Shown piece after piece: positions 34,901 to 47,848 of a stretch of DNA of 64,000 nucleotides. How positions within the stretch are numbered: the first letter of the stretch is position 1; the number at the start of each line of letters is the position of its first letter. The position numbers were made by a program, and so were the translations under genes. The notes under the pieces were generated by a model, which did no database searches, was not told the DNA's origin, and saw nothing but the letters and a program-made list of their open reading frames with translations. Source of the DNA: Beaufortia kweichowensis (Eukaryota; Chordata; Actinopteri; Cypriniformes; Gastromyzontidae); the NCBI GenBank assembly GCA_019155185.1, contig CM032817.1, forward strand, positions 8,948,034 through 9,012,033, written 5' to 3'.

Positions 34901-37900
34901 CACCACCTGCCTGTTATCAGTAATATCAGTGTTCTCTCATTCACAGGGCAAATTGAGCTGAAAGCTCCGAGGAGTTTCTAAAAGGTTTCCATGTTTATTA
35001 TGGAACAAAATGCATGTTGAAACACTATTGCAGACGAGTACACATGTATACCTTCTGTATGCTGGGGTTATAAAATATATATGCTTGGCTTTATGATTAC
35101 AGGTTAGCGTTTGCTTAAAAACAAAACACTTTCACATGGTGCTCAAAAAACTGAACGCGTATAAAAATCATATTACATATTGACGTGACAAAGACATTAT
35201 TCTCACCTGAAAAAGAGCTGCAGCCAAATACACAAGCATGAACACGGGTGTCAGCGAGGTGTGACCTCTCTCCATCAGATCAATAGTGTACAGGAAGATC
35301 AGGTGACCCGGTATGACCAATAACAGCAGTACCTGTGCTGACCGGTGATTGGCACCTGCATGAAAGTTATACAGTTTCAGTCAAAAGCAAAAGAAAATTC
35401 ACATGCAGTGCTAAAAAACTGATTTTAAGGTATGGGATGGTTTGTTTAAGACAACCCAACAACTCAGCTTCATGCTCGACCAATGGAACTAGCTGTTCTT
35501 GAAACAATCGATTGGAAAAAGTCATTTTAGGAAACATTGCATTGATATTCCACATGTATTTTGGTTAAAGATTTGTTTTAAATTCCTAAACCCAAAGTAT
35601 AAACTTCTAGACCAATGGTATTAATAAAGCTTTAACATTTTGATGACTTAATCTAACATATGCCATCATAGTATTATTTGCATGCTAATTTAATCGCATG
35701 CTGTTTTTGCATCTGGAATCCTGATTGGTCCTTGTCTTTATCTATATTCCATATTATTATTCTCTGTTTTCTCTCTATACAGATTTATATCTTTTTATCT
35801 AAAACCTTAAAAAAGTATTGTTTGCAAAAATGCAAATTAAGTTTAAGCCAGTCCAGCCACATTTTATCATTCAAAAAAGGTCAATCCTAAAAATCACTTC
35901 CTTAAAGAGACAGCGCAGAACATAAACAACACCCAATTTGTTCATGTGTCGGGTTGTGCCCGATCAATTTACTCCAAATGCATGCAGTAAATCTATTATT
36001 TTCGTAAACACTAAACGCCACACTCCATTAGTGTCCCATTCAACCGCCGCAGTATTGTGTGCTCCGGCCTGTGGATGAAGAAGATTTATGTTTTATTTTC
36101 CAGATGGCATTGCTAAGCTGGCAGTGGGCTCTGTGCCCCGTATGTTCCTGGGCATCTGGACTGTGTCCTTAGAGACCTCTTGTTTAGTTAAGAAAAAGTG
36201 CTGCATCAAAGCTCCGGGACTCTGCGTCAACAGGCCATTATTGTTTATAGGAAACGTTCTCTGCAGTTTTAGAGATGGCTCATTATACACAAACCACCGT
36301 TACACATTATCCATTAAGCTAATGCATACTCGTGTACAATCGTGTGGCTCTAAACACTCGTAAGCTGCTCTCTCTCACTTATTCAGGCTGTCAAAACCCA
36401 AACACGAATGTCCTGCCAAAACAGCATGAATCCTGCATAAGTGCATCTTCAAACATGTGTTTGTGCTGAAGGTTTGAGTCACCTGAGCCACAGAAGGTAC
36501 GGCAGGGACAGTAGCAGCCTTTGGCCTCGTCAGGCACCTCTCCAGGGGTGCTGTGAAAGTGCAGATAGGTGGAGATACGGCTGGATTGTATGGCCACCAG
36601 GTTTCCCCCGATACCTACAACACAGTATCATTCATATCAGACTTTATATACTGAAAACACAGAGGAGGGATTAAAAGAAAAACACCAGGAGGTTACTTAT
36701 ACAGAGACTTATACAGTGAATAAATTCTCACTTCAGTAGAAGTGATGCAGAAAATATGAATACAGAAACAATTTGTGACCGTCAAGTTGACAGCCACGAG
36801 TCTCTCTCTCCCTCACACACACACACACACAATCGCACACCCTCTCATCTCTCCTGAGTAAAGTAGTGTGGTGTCCAGAACCGCAGTAATGACGTGTCAC
36901 ACCCAGCGGTTCTGGGAGAAGATAAGTAAAAGAGAGACAAACACAGTGACAGAGGAACACCACAAACACACACACACACAAACCATAGACATGCTCACAG
37001 AACACACACAACACACATAGATTCTGTTGTTTTAAATCATCAGGGTTGTGACTTTGCTGAAAAGACACAGAACAAGATCAAACTAAATATAACAGAAAAA
37101 ATAAACAGCAAAAATAGACACAACAAAATGCACAAAATCATAACTAAAAGAAACAGAATACAACAATAAACAATAGAACTGAATAAAATTGAGCTGATTC
37201 AGAAATAAATAGAATGAAAAAGAACAGAATAGATTAAATCGTAAAAAAATAATTTTTAAAATGTATAAAAAACTATAAAACTAAAAAAAATTGCATAAGA
37301 AATATAACACAAAACAGAATGGAATAATACAGAGCAAAGCAAAAATGACAGTTTCATTGAAGGAAAAAAATACGACAACAGAATATTAGCAAAAGATGAC
37401 ATGAAACTGAATCTCTTTAAAAAGCTCTTGCCACTCATTAAAAAACCTGCAATGTTTCTTTGCACTCAAAGTGTTCAGTAATGGATAAACTGGAAGAGGT
37501 CGGTACAGGGTTAATGGCATTTAAAAGCGTCTGTTTACCGACATGTGCCATAAAAAACAACTAAATTACCAGATTACTCTCTATAGCCCCGGGCCAAACA
37601 CAAAGAGTGAATTACAAAAAGACACATTAGCAAAGACAATATACAAATCTATTTGTCACACATACAGACACTGATAGTAACACTTTATATCAGTAAAGAG
37701 ACGATTACTATTTAGTACTGCATATGCCGCATATGCACAATTAGTCCCAACAAGGCTGTGTTTGTGTTTTACGCGGAGGTAACCATTACGCCACACTGTG
37801 CCACGTCCCTGCGGCTCTGCTGGAGAGACGCCATCTGCACCCAGAAGTGTGTGGGCATGTGTCTGCGGTTTAAATGAGCCAGGGCCATTCTGCATTTCAC

Positions 37901-40900
37901 ACAAACAAGCAACAAGCACTACGAATCGGGACCGGGGAGCGTGAGGTATGAAACAATGAGGTCCAACTGCTCTGTTTTGGTTTTGTCTGCCAACAGGAAA
38001 TGGAATTGATATCATGGGTGCTGTAATCTGGATGGCAGATGTGACTGGCTGGAGGCATGTCTGTATGTACGGTTTCTATATGCTGTACTGTGGGTGGTGT
38101 GCAAGGAAGCGAATTTGCTCTATTTATGCGAACCGGAAACTATTTCTCTGCATGTAAGTGGTAGATGCACACGTGTACGTTGCAGTCTGTGAAATCATCT
38201 TTTCTGACTCATTTCCTGTTGGGTCAGACAAACCATAAAAGCCAATGTTACTCATCCCACCTCCTTTTTTTTCTTTGTTTTAATCTCTCCCATACCACAT
38301 TTGGTATTTTGTGTTACAATATATCGTTACACTTCTAGTAACAAACCGCTTCGATATAAACTGATCTTCATTAACACACACAGATACAAACAGCTGTTTG
38401 GTGCAGTGGACAGAATCGTGCAAACAGAGAGCAGACAACTTAAACGTCTCTCATTAGCTTGTTTTAATTAAAAACCCTATTGTGAAACTGACACAGTCCT
38501 GCTTCAGTTACAGAACTACCGCAATTAATGACAGCGCCCGACGGCCAGAAAACCCCTCTCAATTTCAGATGCATTTTAACTATATCCCATCCTTCGCCTC
38601 TGTCCTCAATAAGGAAACATTCATTAAAAATCCCATCCCTAGATCCGCCTCGAGGTCCCATGCTCGACTTTAAATGAGCGAGATTATTACAGACATTCTT
38701 ATCAGGTAATAACAGTCTAAAAGCGGAGGAAAATATCACACGTAATGTTATTTATAGAGCAGTGATGCGTGCTGTGGACACGAGTAAAAGCTTCCTAATT
38801 GTGGTTTCAAAAGGTTTACACTTTTAGAACACAAACAAAGATACAAGAAGCAAGTCAGACAGGGTGTAAATAGAGATATTGATGTTTTAGTTTAGGCTAT
38901 TATGTGAAATATTGACCAAAAACTTCAAGTTTCCAACCAATTTGTTACTATCTGCACACTGTGTATTCTTAAAGGCACAGAAAGCTTTTTCACCCTCAAA
39001 TGTTTTATTGTTTGAAAAAGAGTCAATACGACTTAGATATTGCATTATTTTTTAAATGTTTAAATGTCAAGTTTCTCCGTGTCCCAACCAGACGCGATGC
39101 GACAAGCGATAAAAGGTATGCAACAGTGGATTGTATATTAGAAACGGTTTCTTTTAAATGTCGCGTCTGGTTAGTGTCAGTCCAACAGCAGATTACTGTC
39201 TGTTATAAAGCACTAATCTCATCACAGGACCCGAGCACTATTATTGGTCGATGAACGGTTGGTACATTTCATACCAAAGGTGTTCTGGTACACTATGTAG
39301 CTGACAAAAGATTTGATCAGCAGACTTCTTCAAAAATCCTGCTTTATAGTTTCACATGAGAAGAGTCGTTTGCAATGACATGGAGGTGAGTAATGTTATA
39401 GCACAAATCTCACCATTGATAACAGGCGTGTAAACCACGATTCCAGCCAAGTTGGGATCAGACACAGTTTTGTCCAGGATAAGTCCTCCAATACTACAAC
39501 AGAGAAAAAAAGGGTAATTTATTTCCAAATCTCATGTGTTTTTTTGCGAAGGATGAGTTCATATGTGTGTGTCTGACCTGCTGATGAACATGGCCGTGAT
39601 AACAGGCTCCCAGCCCGAGTACAGCAGCTGACGGCTGGCTGGATGTTTAGAGGAGATGACCATCCACAGCGGGGTCAGACACATGAAGAAGGCACAAACC
39701 AGAGACGACACATACGGGTGAGAGTCTGAGAGAACGAGAGAGAGAGAGATATGCCACTGATTAAGAGACGAAAAGCTTGACGTCATTTGACTTTAACACA
39801 CTTTAAAGTAACTTAAAATGCTGTTTCAAAGAGAGATAGTGATATAGAAGTCAAAGTTACAGATTGCAGCATTATAATCACTCTTTCTTTTATAATAAAA
39901 CCAACTAGAGAGTCTTTTCTCAAAAATACTACAAAATTCATTTATGAAATCATTCATAAAATAAAATTGGAACCAGTATACACATCCTCGCTCTACAAAA
40001 AAAGTCACTGATCTGCATAATACAGACCTCAATCCACTACTCACTGGCTCTAATTGGATTTAAGCAGATTAAAAATGAAAAATATGATCTTCTTAAAATT
40101 CGAATTAAATCTTTTGATGTCGGCGTGACTCCAAAAGAGCTTTAGTTCTCATCCCAAACCCCCTTCATCACACACTTACAACCCAAATCTGTAAATCCCA
40201 AAACTGTGTGTGCGTGACTGTATTTAGTGTGAGATGGTTGTGACAGGCCAGTGATCTTTACTGATGATGGCATAAGCTGCTCTGTCTGATGGCAGGCATG
40301 GCAGGTATGGGTTTGGCATGGCATGCTGGTGCTGTTTTGTCGTGCCCTCACCTTACTTCACCTCTCTGGCTAAATACGGAGCGCAGTGCTGAGCATCGGC
40401 CAGAATGGCACTTATTACAATGACTCATCAAGCCTCATTAAACCAGTATAAACACCAGAGCACCAGTCAGGGCAGCCCACAAGTGACTTTCACACCTTAA
40501 TGCGTGTGCTTTAGTGCAGGAGAGGGAAAAGCGATGAGATGTTTATGTGTGTTTGAGAGAGAGGGAATGATGTTAGCTCTGTTCTAAAATACTACATAGG
40601 TAACTGCTTTCCAAGGGCAGACCCTAAGTGATGATTTGGAGTATGCTAAATAGACAACATTACTACTTTACTAATCAACATTTTACTCATCTCGGACTCA
40701 TATCTTGGATATATTTACGCATTCTGGGATTGTCTTCTTGACAAAGGTGGCATGTGATGTCACCTTAAAATCTTGCAAAAACAAATGATGTCTATGATGA
40801 TGTGTGCTTGACAAAGAAAGATGTGTGTTTGGTGTGTGTGTCTATGCAGGAGAGCTATAGTGAGCCCTCTGTGCGTGTGTGTGTGTCATAAGAATGTGAA

Positions 40901-43900
40901 ACTGTAGACACGGTCAGGTCATGAACTCACTCACAACTCTATCATTGTCCAGATCCAGACTCATTAGCAGCATGACCCTTCCCATAAAACATATCAACCC
41001 TTAGCCCTGCTTCACCATAACTTACACACCTCACATCTGCTGACACCTGCAACCGAGTGTTTTGCGACTTGAGAGACAGACCTAAACTTTTCCATGATTG
41101 CATGTTATTAAGATAATAAACCTAAATGAAATAATTTATTTTACAAGCCCGCCTTCAAATACAACTTTTGACCAATCCAAATTTAATTACATTTGCTTAG
41201 AGCACAAGAGAGTCTAATGAGAGGGATTGTAGTGCCCTCTTGTGGTGTAAAACTGCTAATGCGTATGATCAAGATTGACTCCCATTTGTTTGATAAGCCG
41301 CATGCTGATTAACAGAGCACTATTAAAAGGTACTGTAAGCGATTTCAACCATCCACAACGAAATAAAATATGAAACGGGGTCCTTATATTCCTTGCTTAC
41401 CCAGACAATTGTAAAGCCCCTGGCTGATCCAGGCGAGTATGGCCAGCGTGATGAGGTCACCAAAGCTGGCGGCAATGGGCGTGGCTACATTATCAGGGTT
41501 GATGCCAGTCTTCTTAGAGCCCACGATCACACCCACCATTATTATACCTGAGATCACACGAAAGAACATTCAATTACATGATGCCACAGAATTATAGCTG
41601 TCCTTCATACGAGCTTTATACGAGGTTAATGTGTAGTTCATACCCTGCAGCAGAGATGCTATAAAAGCAGTAGCTACACTACTGGAACAGAGAAGCACTG
41701 CGTGATTCATCTGAAACTTTCCTTCAGGAATCCAGCCCAGTACCACAGCCGATACAGCTGCCAGGAAGCCAATCACTGTGGCCTGCACCTGAGAGAGCGG
41801 ATAATGTCAGAGAGTCTGCCTTTTAGTATCATTTTCAAATATAAACTTTAATGCAAAGTGTATTTAAAGCTATCAGCTGTGACGTTTAATCTGCATTTGC
41901 TTCTGTATATAAAGTATAAAGCAGGACTGTAAACATTTGAGAAACCTCAAGAAATATCTCACCTGTTTCAGTGCCAAGTTTCCAATAATGAGATTCCACT
42001 TCTCTATGGGCGAGTCCATTTTCCCCACATTCACCTGAAGACAACATGATTGATGAATACACTCTTTCTCCTTTCACCCTCATTACCCAAACAGAAACAC
42101 ACTGTGGAAGTACCATAGTAATATATATATAAGCAAACAATAAAGGTGAGAATCTAAAACAAAACATTCCAATCATTTGTGGACAAGATATCAATGGTTT
42201 GGATTAGATGTCTGCCCACAGCGTAACAAGATGGCCGTCTCTACGTCTCTTGTGCTTAAGAAAATCAAGAAAACAAATGTAAATGTAAAACAGCAGCATG
42301 TAGGAGAGAAGCTTGAGGAGAGCAGCTGTGTGAAAGCGAACAGAAGGACTCTTGCAGGGTTTGTTTATTTTTTCAGCTCGAGAGGGAACGACACATTTGC
42401 CATAGGAACTCGAGACATCAAACTGAGCGGGCTGAAACCCCTACAGTCCTGGCCAAAGGGGTGAAAAACACAAGCTACCAAAACATGAAATTGCTCAGTC
42501 AGCAGACAACAACTGAGACTCCAGAGACCAACCAAAGGCAACACTGAGTAGCTTTCAATTATGGGAAAAAACTTTATATTTAAAATTATGTTAATTAAGA
42601 AAGGATTAAGACACATTATTTCATATAACGTATTTGTGTTTCAGGGTTTGATTTCATGTTGTCTCAACATTGTGTCTGTGTTTGCATTCCTTGTTCAGAT
42701 TTATGGAAAAACACCTATTGCGACATAACCATAATGACAGACTAGCTCTTGATTATACCATACAGATATGATGGACAGAACGGGGGAGTCGTATGTACCA
42801 TCAGGCCTTGATGGCACATCAAGCACGGCCAAAACAGCCTGAGATCTCATCATAACCTATGTCATAAAATTACACGTACTGGCACACCAATAACTACAGC
42901 AAAACTGACCTCTAAGAATCATATTACTATAATATTGTGAAAGCAGTAGGTGTTGTATTTTCACAGAGCAGGGTTTAACAGAACACCATTAAAAACATAG
43001 TGTAAGACTTCTTGGATGTGTGGGAATGTCATGTGAAATACGGATACTAACCGCTGTGGACAGTCTGGATGCCAGAGTCATCTCCAGATTTCCTTTCAAA
43101 CCCAAGAGAGCAGGAACCAGGATAAAGATCTCTGTGATGTACTTAAATGCTTCCCAATGCTGAGAAATAAAGGAGGTTTGAGAAAACGTACAATGTAATC
43201 GAATATGTGGTGCCCAAAATATGGATAAAGTCCCTTTTTACTGTAAGTCTATAAGTTCTTTTTATGACTCGCCAGACAAAAATCATGTTTGGTGGCTTAG
43301 AAAAGTAGCAGCATGCCTTTTTTTAACAAACTGCAAGATGCGTTATTCATGTAAATAATGCGAATGCAAGACAGGTTATGCTGAAATGTAATGCTTAATG
43401 CTAATATTAATATTGATTTCTTTAATAACGCACACATCCCTCTTTAAATCCTAAAAACATCACACTACTCCATCATCTGTAATTCTGTAATTTACCATGA
43501 ATACAGTGTAAATACAGTTTCCAAATCTCACCTGTACTATATCGAGCACTACGCCTGCCGACACCGTCCCAAAGCCAGCCAGAAGGAAGGGCACCAGTAT
43601 CTGCAGTGCCATGGCCAGTGGCGACTCTTTGGGCATGTTTCTCCCTGCCTGCTGCTGCCCTTCCTCCTCGCTTTCCTCTTCTTCATCAGCTTCTTCTCCT
43701 GAAAGCCTAACATCGGGCAGCATGGGTTCAGTCTCCGCATAGCGACCCTCTCCTACCTCAGAAAGGCTGATGGACGTTCGGCCGCTGCGGTCCGAGTGTC
43801 GTCGGGACTCACGGTGAAAGCCGTTCTTGAGGGACTCTGGTTTGGGTGTGCCGAGGTCCACCATGGCCAGCCGTTCCTCCTGCAGTGCAGTGTAGCCAGA

Positions 43901-44029
43901 AGGTACCATGGTCTGAAGCATGGAGGGTATGGGTCTTAGAGAGAGAGAGCTCCAGGCTCCCCCAGCCTGAGCTGCCAGACTAGGCCCCAGGGAGCTGAGA
44001 ACAGCACCCCCTATGGTTCGGAGGCTCAT
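31924..44029 (-). CDS. slc41a2: Solute carrier family 41 member 2, Mg2+ transporter
   Basis: Ten coding exons in order: 44029-43532, 43159-43052, 42034-41963, 41788-41644, 41547-41401, 39725-39578, 39493-39414, 36614-36483, 35355-35207, 32109-31924 (TAA). They join in phase to 554 aa; human SLC41A2 is 573. The family transports Mg2+ and other divalent cations across membranes and is built from two MgtE-like halves. Exon 1 gives a cytosolic head of about 138 residues with an acidic run (GEEADEEEESEEE, 111-123), then the first membrane helix. The first family motif GLKGNLEMTLASRLSTA is at 186-202; the second-half counterpart GIGGNLVAIQSSRIST starts at 400. Also seen are SKKTGINPDNVATPIAASFGDL in exon 5 and PYLTALGDLLGTALLAL near the end. 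The sequence follows SLC41A2, not SLC41A1, for example HWEAF after VLDIVQ and the C-terminal FHFLWVIGD. Introns 7-9 are long and hold complex non-repeat DNA. Identity is very likely. Confidence 0.95.
32455..32945. other. Candidate conserved non-coding element, slc41a2 intron 9
   Basis: About 490 bp free of recognised repeats, with balanced composition and many homeodomain-type TAAT cores (for example GCCCATTAATCAGGG, GCTATTAATTGTGCC, TTTCATTTATAACAG). No open frame of note. The texture differs clearly from the CA/CT-rich introns around it. Regulatory function is inferred only from texture. Confidence 0.35.
35940..36365. other. Candidate conserved non-coding element, slc41a2 intron 8
   Basis: About 425 bp of complex sequence beginning near GTGTCGGGTTGTGCCCGATC and including GGCCATTATTGTTTATAGG, a SOX/FOX-like core. 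It is not repeat-like. Short frames on both strands do not resemble any family and lack exon borders. Confidence 0.3.
38470..38760. other. Candidate conserved non-coding element, slc41a2 intron 7
   Basis: About 290 bp with high complexity and no repeat signature, including CAGCGCCCGACGGCCAG, AACATTCATTAAAAATCCC and GAGCGAGATTATTACAG. It lies between exons 8 and 7. Function is inferred from texture alone. Confidence 0.3.
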
Positions 44030-44094
44030 ACTGTAGACTGAAGTTAGGTGTGCTCATGGCCCTTGATGAATCAGATGAACAAGCAGGTGTCCAT
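43980..44094 (-). promoter_or_regulatory. slc41a2: Two upstream ORFs before the slc41a2 start
   Basis: In the sequence just upstream of the chosen ATG (44029), one ATG at 44094 opens a 7-codon frame that ends TGA at 44071. A second ATG at 44057, with G at -3, opens a 25-codon frame that ends TAG at 43980 and overlaps the main start in another frame. The main ATG has A at -3. These uORFs lie in the 5' leader if the acceptor at 44128-44130 (CTTTTCTTCAG) is used. Confidence 0.4.
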
Positions 44095-45584
44095 AACTGT
44101 TAAGAAGATCCTCCAGCACTGCAGCGACTGAAGAAAAGCGTGAAGGAAACTGTTAACCTCAAAGAAATCTGAGACGTCCTCTTTGCTTACAATGTTTGAT
44201 GTTCCCAGTGTGAAACATAAACATAAACATCAACATTATGATTATGTGCTTTCTTTTACTTATTTTGCTAACATGTGTCATTTTATATAGATGCTGAACT
44301 GGCAAACACAGTGTTTAGTAAACAGACTAGGCATCAATTACTAAACAACACATACTTAGTGCCAACTTTGCGGTTACTCCAATCGTTTGAATAAGAACTT
44401 TATAAAGTCTAATCCAAAACTAATGGCAATTGTATCAAATGATATCATCAGTCATATAAAATCAGATTGCTACAAATTTCAACTAAAACCTAAATGAACG
44501 AAACAAACACACGATCCCTCAAAACAATATTTTGACGACTTAAAAGTGCATATGTAAATATACGTCATCTGAACATGCATGTGATGCCGTGGCAGAAACT
44601 GGACAGGTTTTATGTTTAGATATGCCGAGGTCAAAATATTTAACTTAGATTGTGTAAAGTTTAAATATATTCAGTTGATCAATAAAAACGTCGTAAGGTT
44701 TACGTCACACATAAGGTAGTATGAATTGGAACAATCATCACCACATAATTTCCATCTTCCGCATCATAATGACTTACTACTGACCTAAAACTCCTGTCAA
44801 ATTAAGCCGATGTCTTGTTACACTTTTTAAATATTTTACTAAGCTACTAAAAATTATATGATCGTATCGGAATGTATTTACCAAGAGATCCGTCGATGCG
44901 AGTTTTGCTTCTTCCCTAAACGCGACACTGGGGCTATGACAGCAGCGGCGCGTCATCAATGCTGTGCACTGCGACACCCATCGTAAATTTTAAAATAAAA
45001 GTTCGGAATTAAATTTTACATTTTAAAAGAAACAAATATTTAAAGTACATTTTAAAGTTCTTTATGTTTTGTGTAAAATATTGCAAAAGCATTGCAATCA
45101 TACACAAAAAGTACAAAAAGGTTAAAGATTGCACATTCTTATACAAAAACGCATAGTCAGACAAGCAAAACATGTTAAATCCTTGGCTGGTTGTAGGTCA
45201 GATTTTAATCTGCAAATATCACCACAAACGACATTTTAAGACGTGGGATGCACAAAATAAATTACGAAACATCTTAAAAAGTTTTTATATTCTGACAAAA
45301 TGCACTTTTATTTCTATTTCATGATTCATACTGATATTATGAAATCAATAAGAAATAATAATTATTGTTAAGTATTAAATATGGATAACTATCAGTATTA
45401 TTAAACATAAAAGAATAATACAATAAAACCAAGCAATGAATACGTACATCCATGACTATGGGGGGCGCCACACATAAATTCAGCGACCGATTCAGTGACG
45501 ACAGAGGTTTTACCCATGAATACGGAAGTTCTTATGTAGTGTAAATACACATGTGGATTGCAGTCTCCATGCAAGTGTCTAGTT
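44030..45584. promoter_or_regulatory. Head-to-head intergenic region, slc41a2 / nopchap1
   Basis: The 1.55 kb separates divergent coding starts. On the minus side a possible non-coding first exon of slc41a2 lies near 44882-44990, with a donor CTTG|GTAAAT at 44882, and the leader part of coding exon 1 may begin at 44127. The strip 44890-44960 is the only CpG-richer block (GCGACACTGGGG, AGCAGCGGCGCGTC). The nopchap1 start site should be within about 100 bp before 45585. No TATA box was seen for either gene. Confidence 0.4.
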
Positions 45585-46408
45585 ATGGATCAAACTAAAA
45601 ACAATATCAAGAAAACCTCTTCTAAAGATTTGTTGACATGTGGAAGCGGAAAAGGTAGTGTGTATTGTGTAAAAGTAGTTGTTATTTCAGATGACTAGTC
45701 TGTAAAGAGTATCTCCTGCGTGTGTTTACTGTAAGCATGTTGCTAGATCAACACTAACAATCCTGGTTTTGTTTATATATTCCGGTTTGTTTTTAGGATT
45801 TCATGAGAAACTTCTATTGAAGTCTAAAAGTTCTCATTTGCAGACACAAAGGATGCCTAGAAGTAATGGTATGTCCCTGCTGAAAACATTACATTTTGAA
45901 CAAGGTCGCTGTATATAATCATACATATCTCCTGTAGTCTCTTGACTGAGTTTGTGTGTGTTTGTGTGGTAGTTCTGGACAGGTTGCAGACTTTTCTTCC
46001 CCAAATCGCCAATGCCAATGCTTCTCTAAAACAGCAGATTGAAGATGCTCCAGATGGATATTTTGACATTGAGAGTGTGGAGGATGCAGAAAAAGTCATT
46101 GAAATGGTAAGTGTTATTATGAATTGTCTCTATCTCAGATCTGCACATAAACAGGTAGGCAGATTATCTCAAGGTGGATAAAATGAGGTATGTATTGTCA
46201 CCCATAATGACCAGAAATGTTTGTCCTGCAGGATGTGGCTCTGGTTGAGCTGGAGGACTCAAACAGCAGTGAAGAAGAAAATGAGTCATCGTCATCTGAG
46301 GAAGATAGCTCAGAAGAGGTTGAAACTGTTACTGCAGAGACACTCAAACTTCCAGGACAAAGAAAACGAAAAGCCAACATCCAGGTGCTGGAGAAACAGG
46401 GGGAATGA
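45585..46408 (+). CDS. nopchap1: NOP protein chaperone 1 (C12orf45 homologue)
   Basis: Four exons, 45585-45654, 45797-45868, 45973-46106 and 46232-46408 (TGA), join in phase to 150 aa. The human protein links NOP58 to the RUVBL1/RUVBL2 ATPases during box C/D snoRNP assembly in the nucleus. Matches to the family are the N-terminal KDLLTCGSG block (residues 15-23), the LDRLQTFLPQIANANASLK helix (about 49-67), the APDGYFDIESVED stretch (about 73-85) and a Glu/Ser-rich acidic tract from about 93 to 125. The C-terminus is basic (KLPGQRKRKANIQVLEKQGE). It is shorter than the human protein, as expected for a fast-evolving small protein. The position between slc41a2 and aldh1l2 is the same as in human and supports the call strongly. 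All introns are shorter than 150 bp. Confidence 0.9.
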
Positions 46409-46769
46409 GAGATGTATATACTGCCTTCTGAACTCAGGAGGAGGACACCCGTTACTTGAGGTCACTACTGTGCCTACAGGTGAAATCTATTAGCCTTCCA
46501 TATGTTTTGGAAGACTTGAGACTATTGGTTTGACATTTGCATGAATAAGTGGTTTTATCTCCTGCTAGACAGACTCATGTGTTAAGACATCCTTATGCAG
46601 AAAGTGACTGGCATTAAAGCAGTGGGGTATTTGGAAAAACAAATGTCCCTCCCTGCTGTTGGCGAAATAATAACAGACTAAGTTTAATGCATGGACTATA
46701 AAAAGTAAAGTAGAAGTACATTAAAGTGTTTAATTAAGAAAACAAAGGATTTTTTTTCAATTTCTGTTC

Positions 46770-46775
46770 TTTATT
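46770..46775 (-). terminator. aldh1l2: Candidate aldh1l2 polyadenylation signal
   Basis: AATAAA on the minus strand, about 1.07 kb after the aldh1l2 stop. I saw no AATAAA or ATTAAA on that strand between 47102 and 47848, so the aldh1l2 transcript probably reaches into the nopchap1 3' UTR. Confidence 0.3.
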
Positions 46776-46950
46776 GTAAAAATGGTTTACCTACGCTCTT
46801 TCTGTTTTTGATCGTTGTTCATACAAATTTGTAATACTGTTGTGTATTTGGCAAGTGACACATTCAGTGTGAGTGTTAGTTTATACAAGAGACTGAAACA
46901 CTGATAATAATATTTGCACATAGTAACATTTCCTCTTTTGTCAAATGCAT

Positions 46951-47102
46951 AATAAAAGCATCACAAGGGATAGTAAACCTTAAGCAGAAAACTGACAGCA
47001 GCTACCTTCAGTTGTTTATGTGTCACATTGTTCACATTGTAAGGTTCACAGTGTTTGTGATGTATTTATGTAAATTACTATTACATATTTTTCCAAAATA
47101 AA
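46951..47102 (+). terminator. nopchap1: Candidate nopchap1 polyadenylation signals
   Basis: AATAAA occurs at 46951-46956 and again at 47097-47102, about 0.55 and 0.69 kb after the stop codon. Confidence 0.4.
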
Positions 47103-47848
47103 TTACTTCCTTGCAAAGAGAATCATCTGTTTATATTATTCTCTTTTAACATTTCTAATCATCTTATCCTGCCTGGAATGCAAATTAAATATATAAAATA
47201 AGACCATTTGTCATATCTAATAAAATATTTACAGTTATGGTAGATAAAAAGGGTGATGTGAAAACGTTAAAATCTTGAAGTTGTACAAATATGATAATAC
47301 AGATTTCATAAAGTGGCAGTAATACGACACGGCTTTAAAATACTAATACACAAAGTCTTAAACTAACAACGTGTGTGCGCATGTGCTTGAAACTTGCTAC
47401 TCAATCAATTTTCTCATTGTATAACATTGCATATTAACTTGAGCGGCTGTGATGAGGTCCTATCATGCAGGAGTTTGGCATCGAGTATGGATAGGCAGAT
47501 CACTTTGGCTGGTTAGGATACAGTGTAACAATTAAGCTTATGACACTGTTGTAAATACTTTTAAAAATTAACTTGAATACTTTTTTTAAAGAACGACTGT
47601 TTGATGTGATGAGCAAGAGTTTGTGTCTGTTATTATTTTCTTCTGTGCGCTTAGAGGTCTGTTGTTTTTTTCATTTTTAAAAACGTTTAGCCAGTGTAGG
47701 ATGGCGATTCCATAACTGTCCCCTTTTGTAAAGTATGTTGCAGTAAAAAGGGCAATAAAAAAATGTAGGCACATCAGTGTAGTCACGGCAGGAAATGCTC
47801 TTCCTTTCCTTTCCTTCAAGTGTGAGAGAGTTTGGCTTCAGTCCTCTC

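Larger units (their letters stand above)
46409..47848. other. Tail-to-tail region, nopchap1 / aldh1l2
   Basis: The 1.44 kb between the two stop codons holds the 3' UTRs of both genes. It is AT-rich and contains no gene, RNA or recognisable transposon. Polyadenylation hexamers of the two strands interleave here. Confidence 0.6.
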
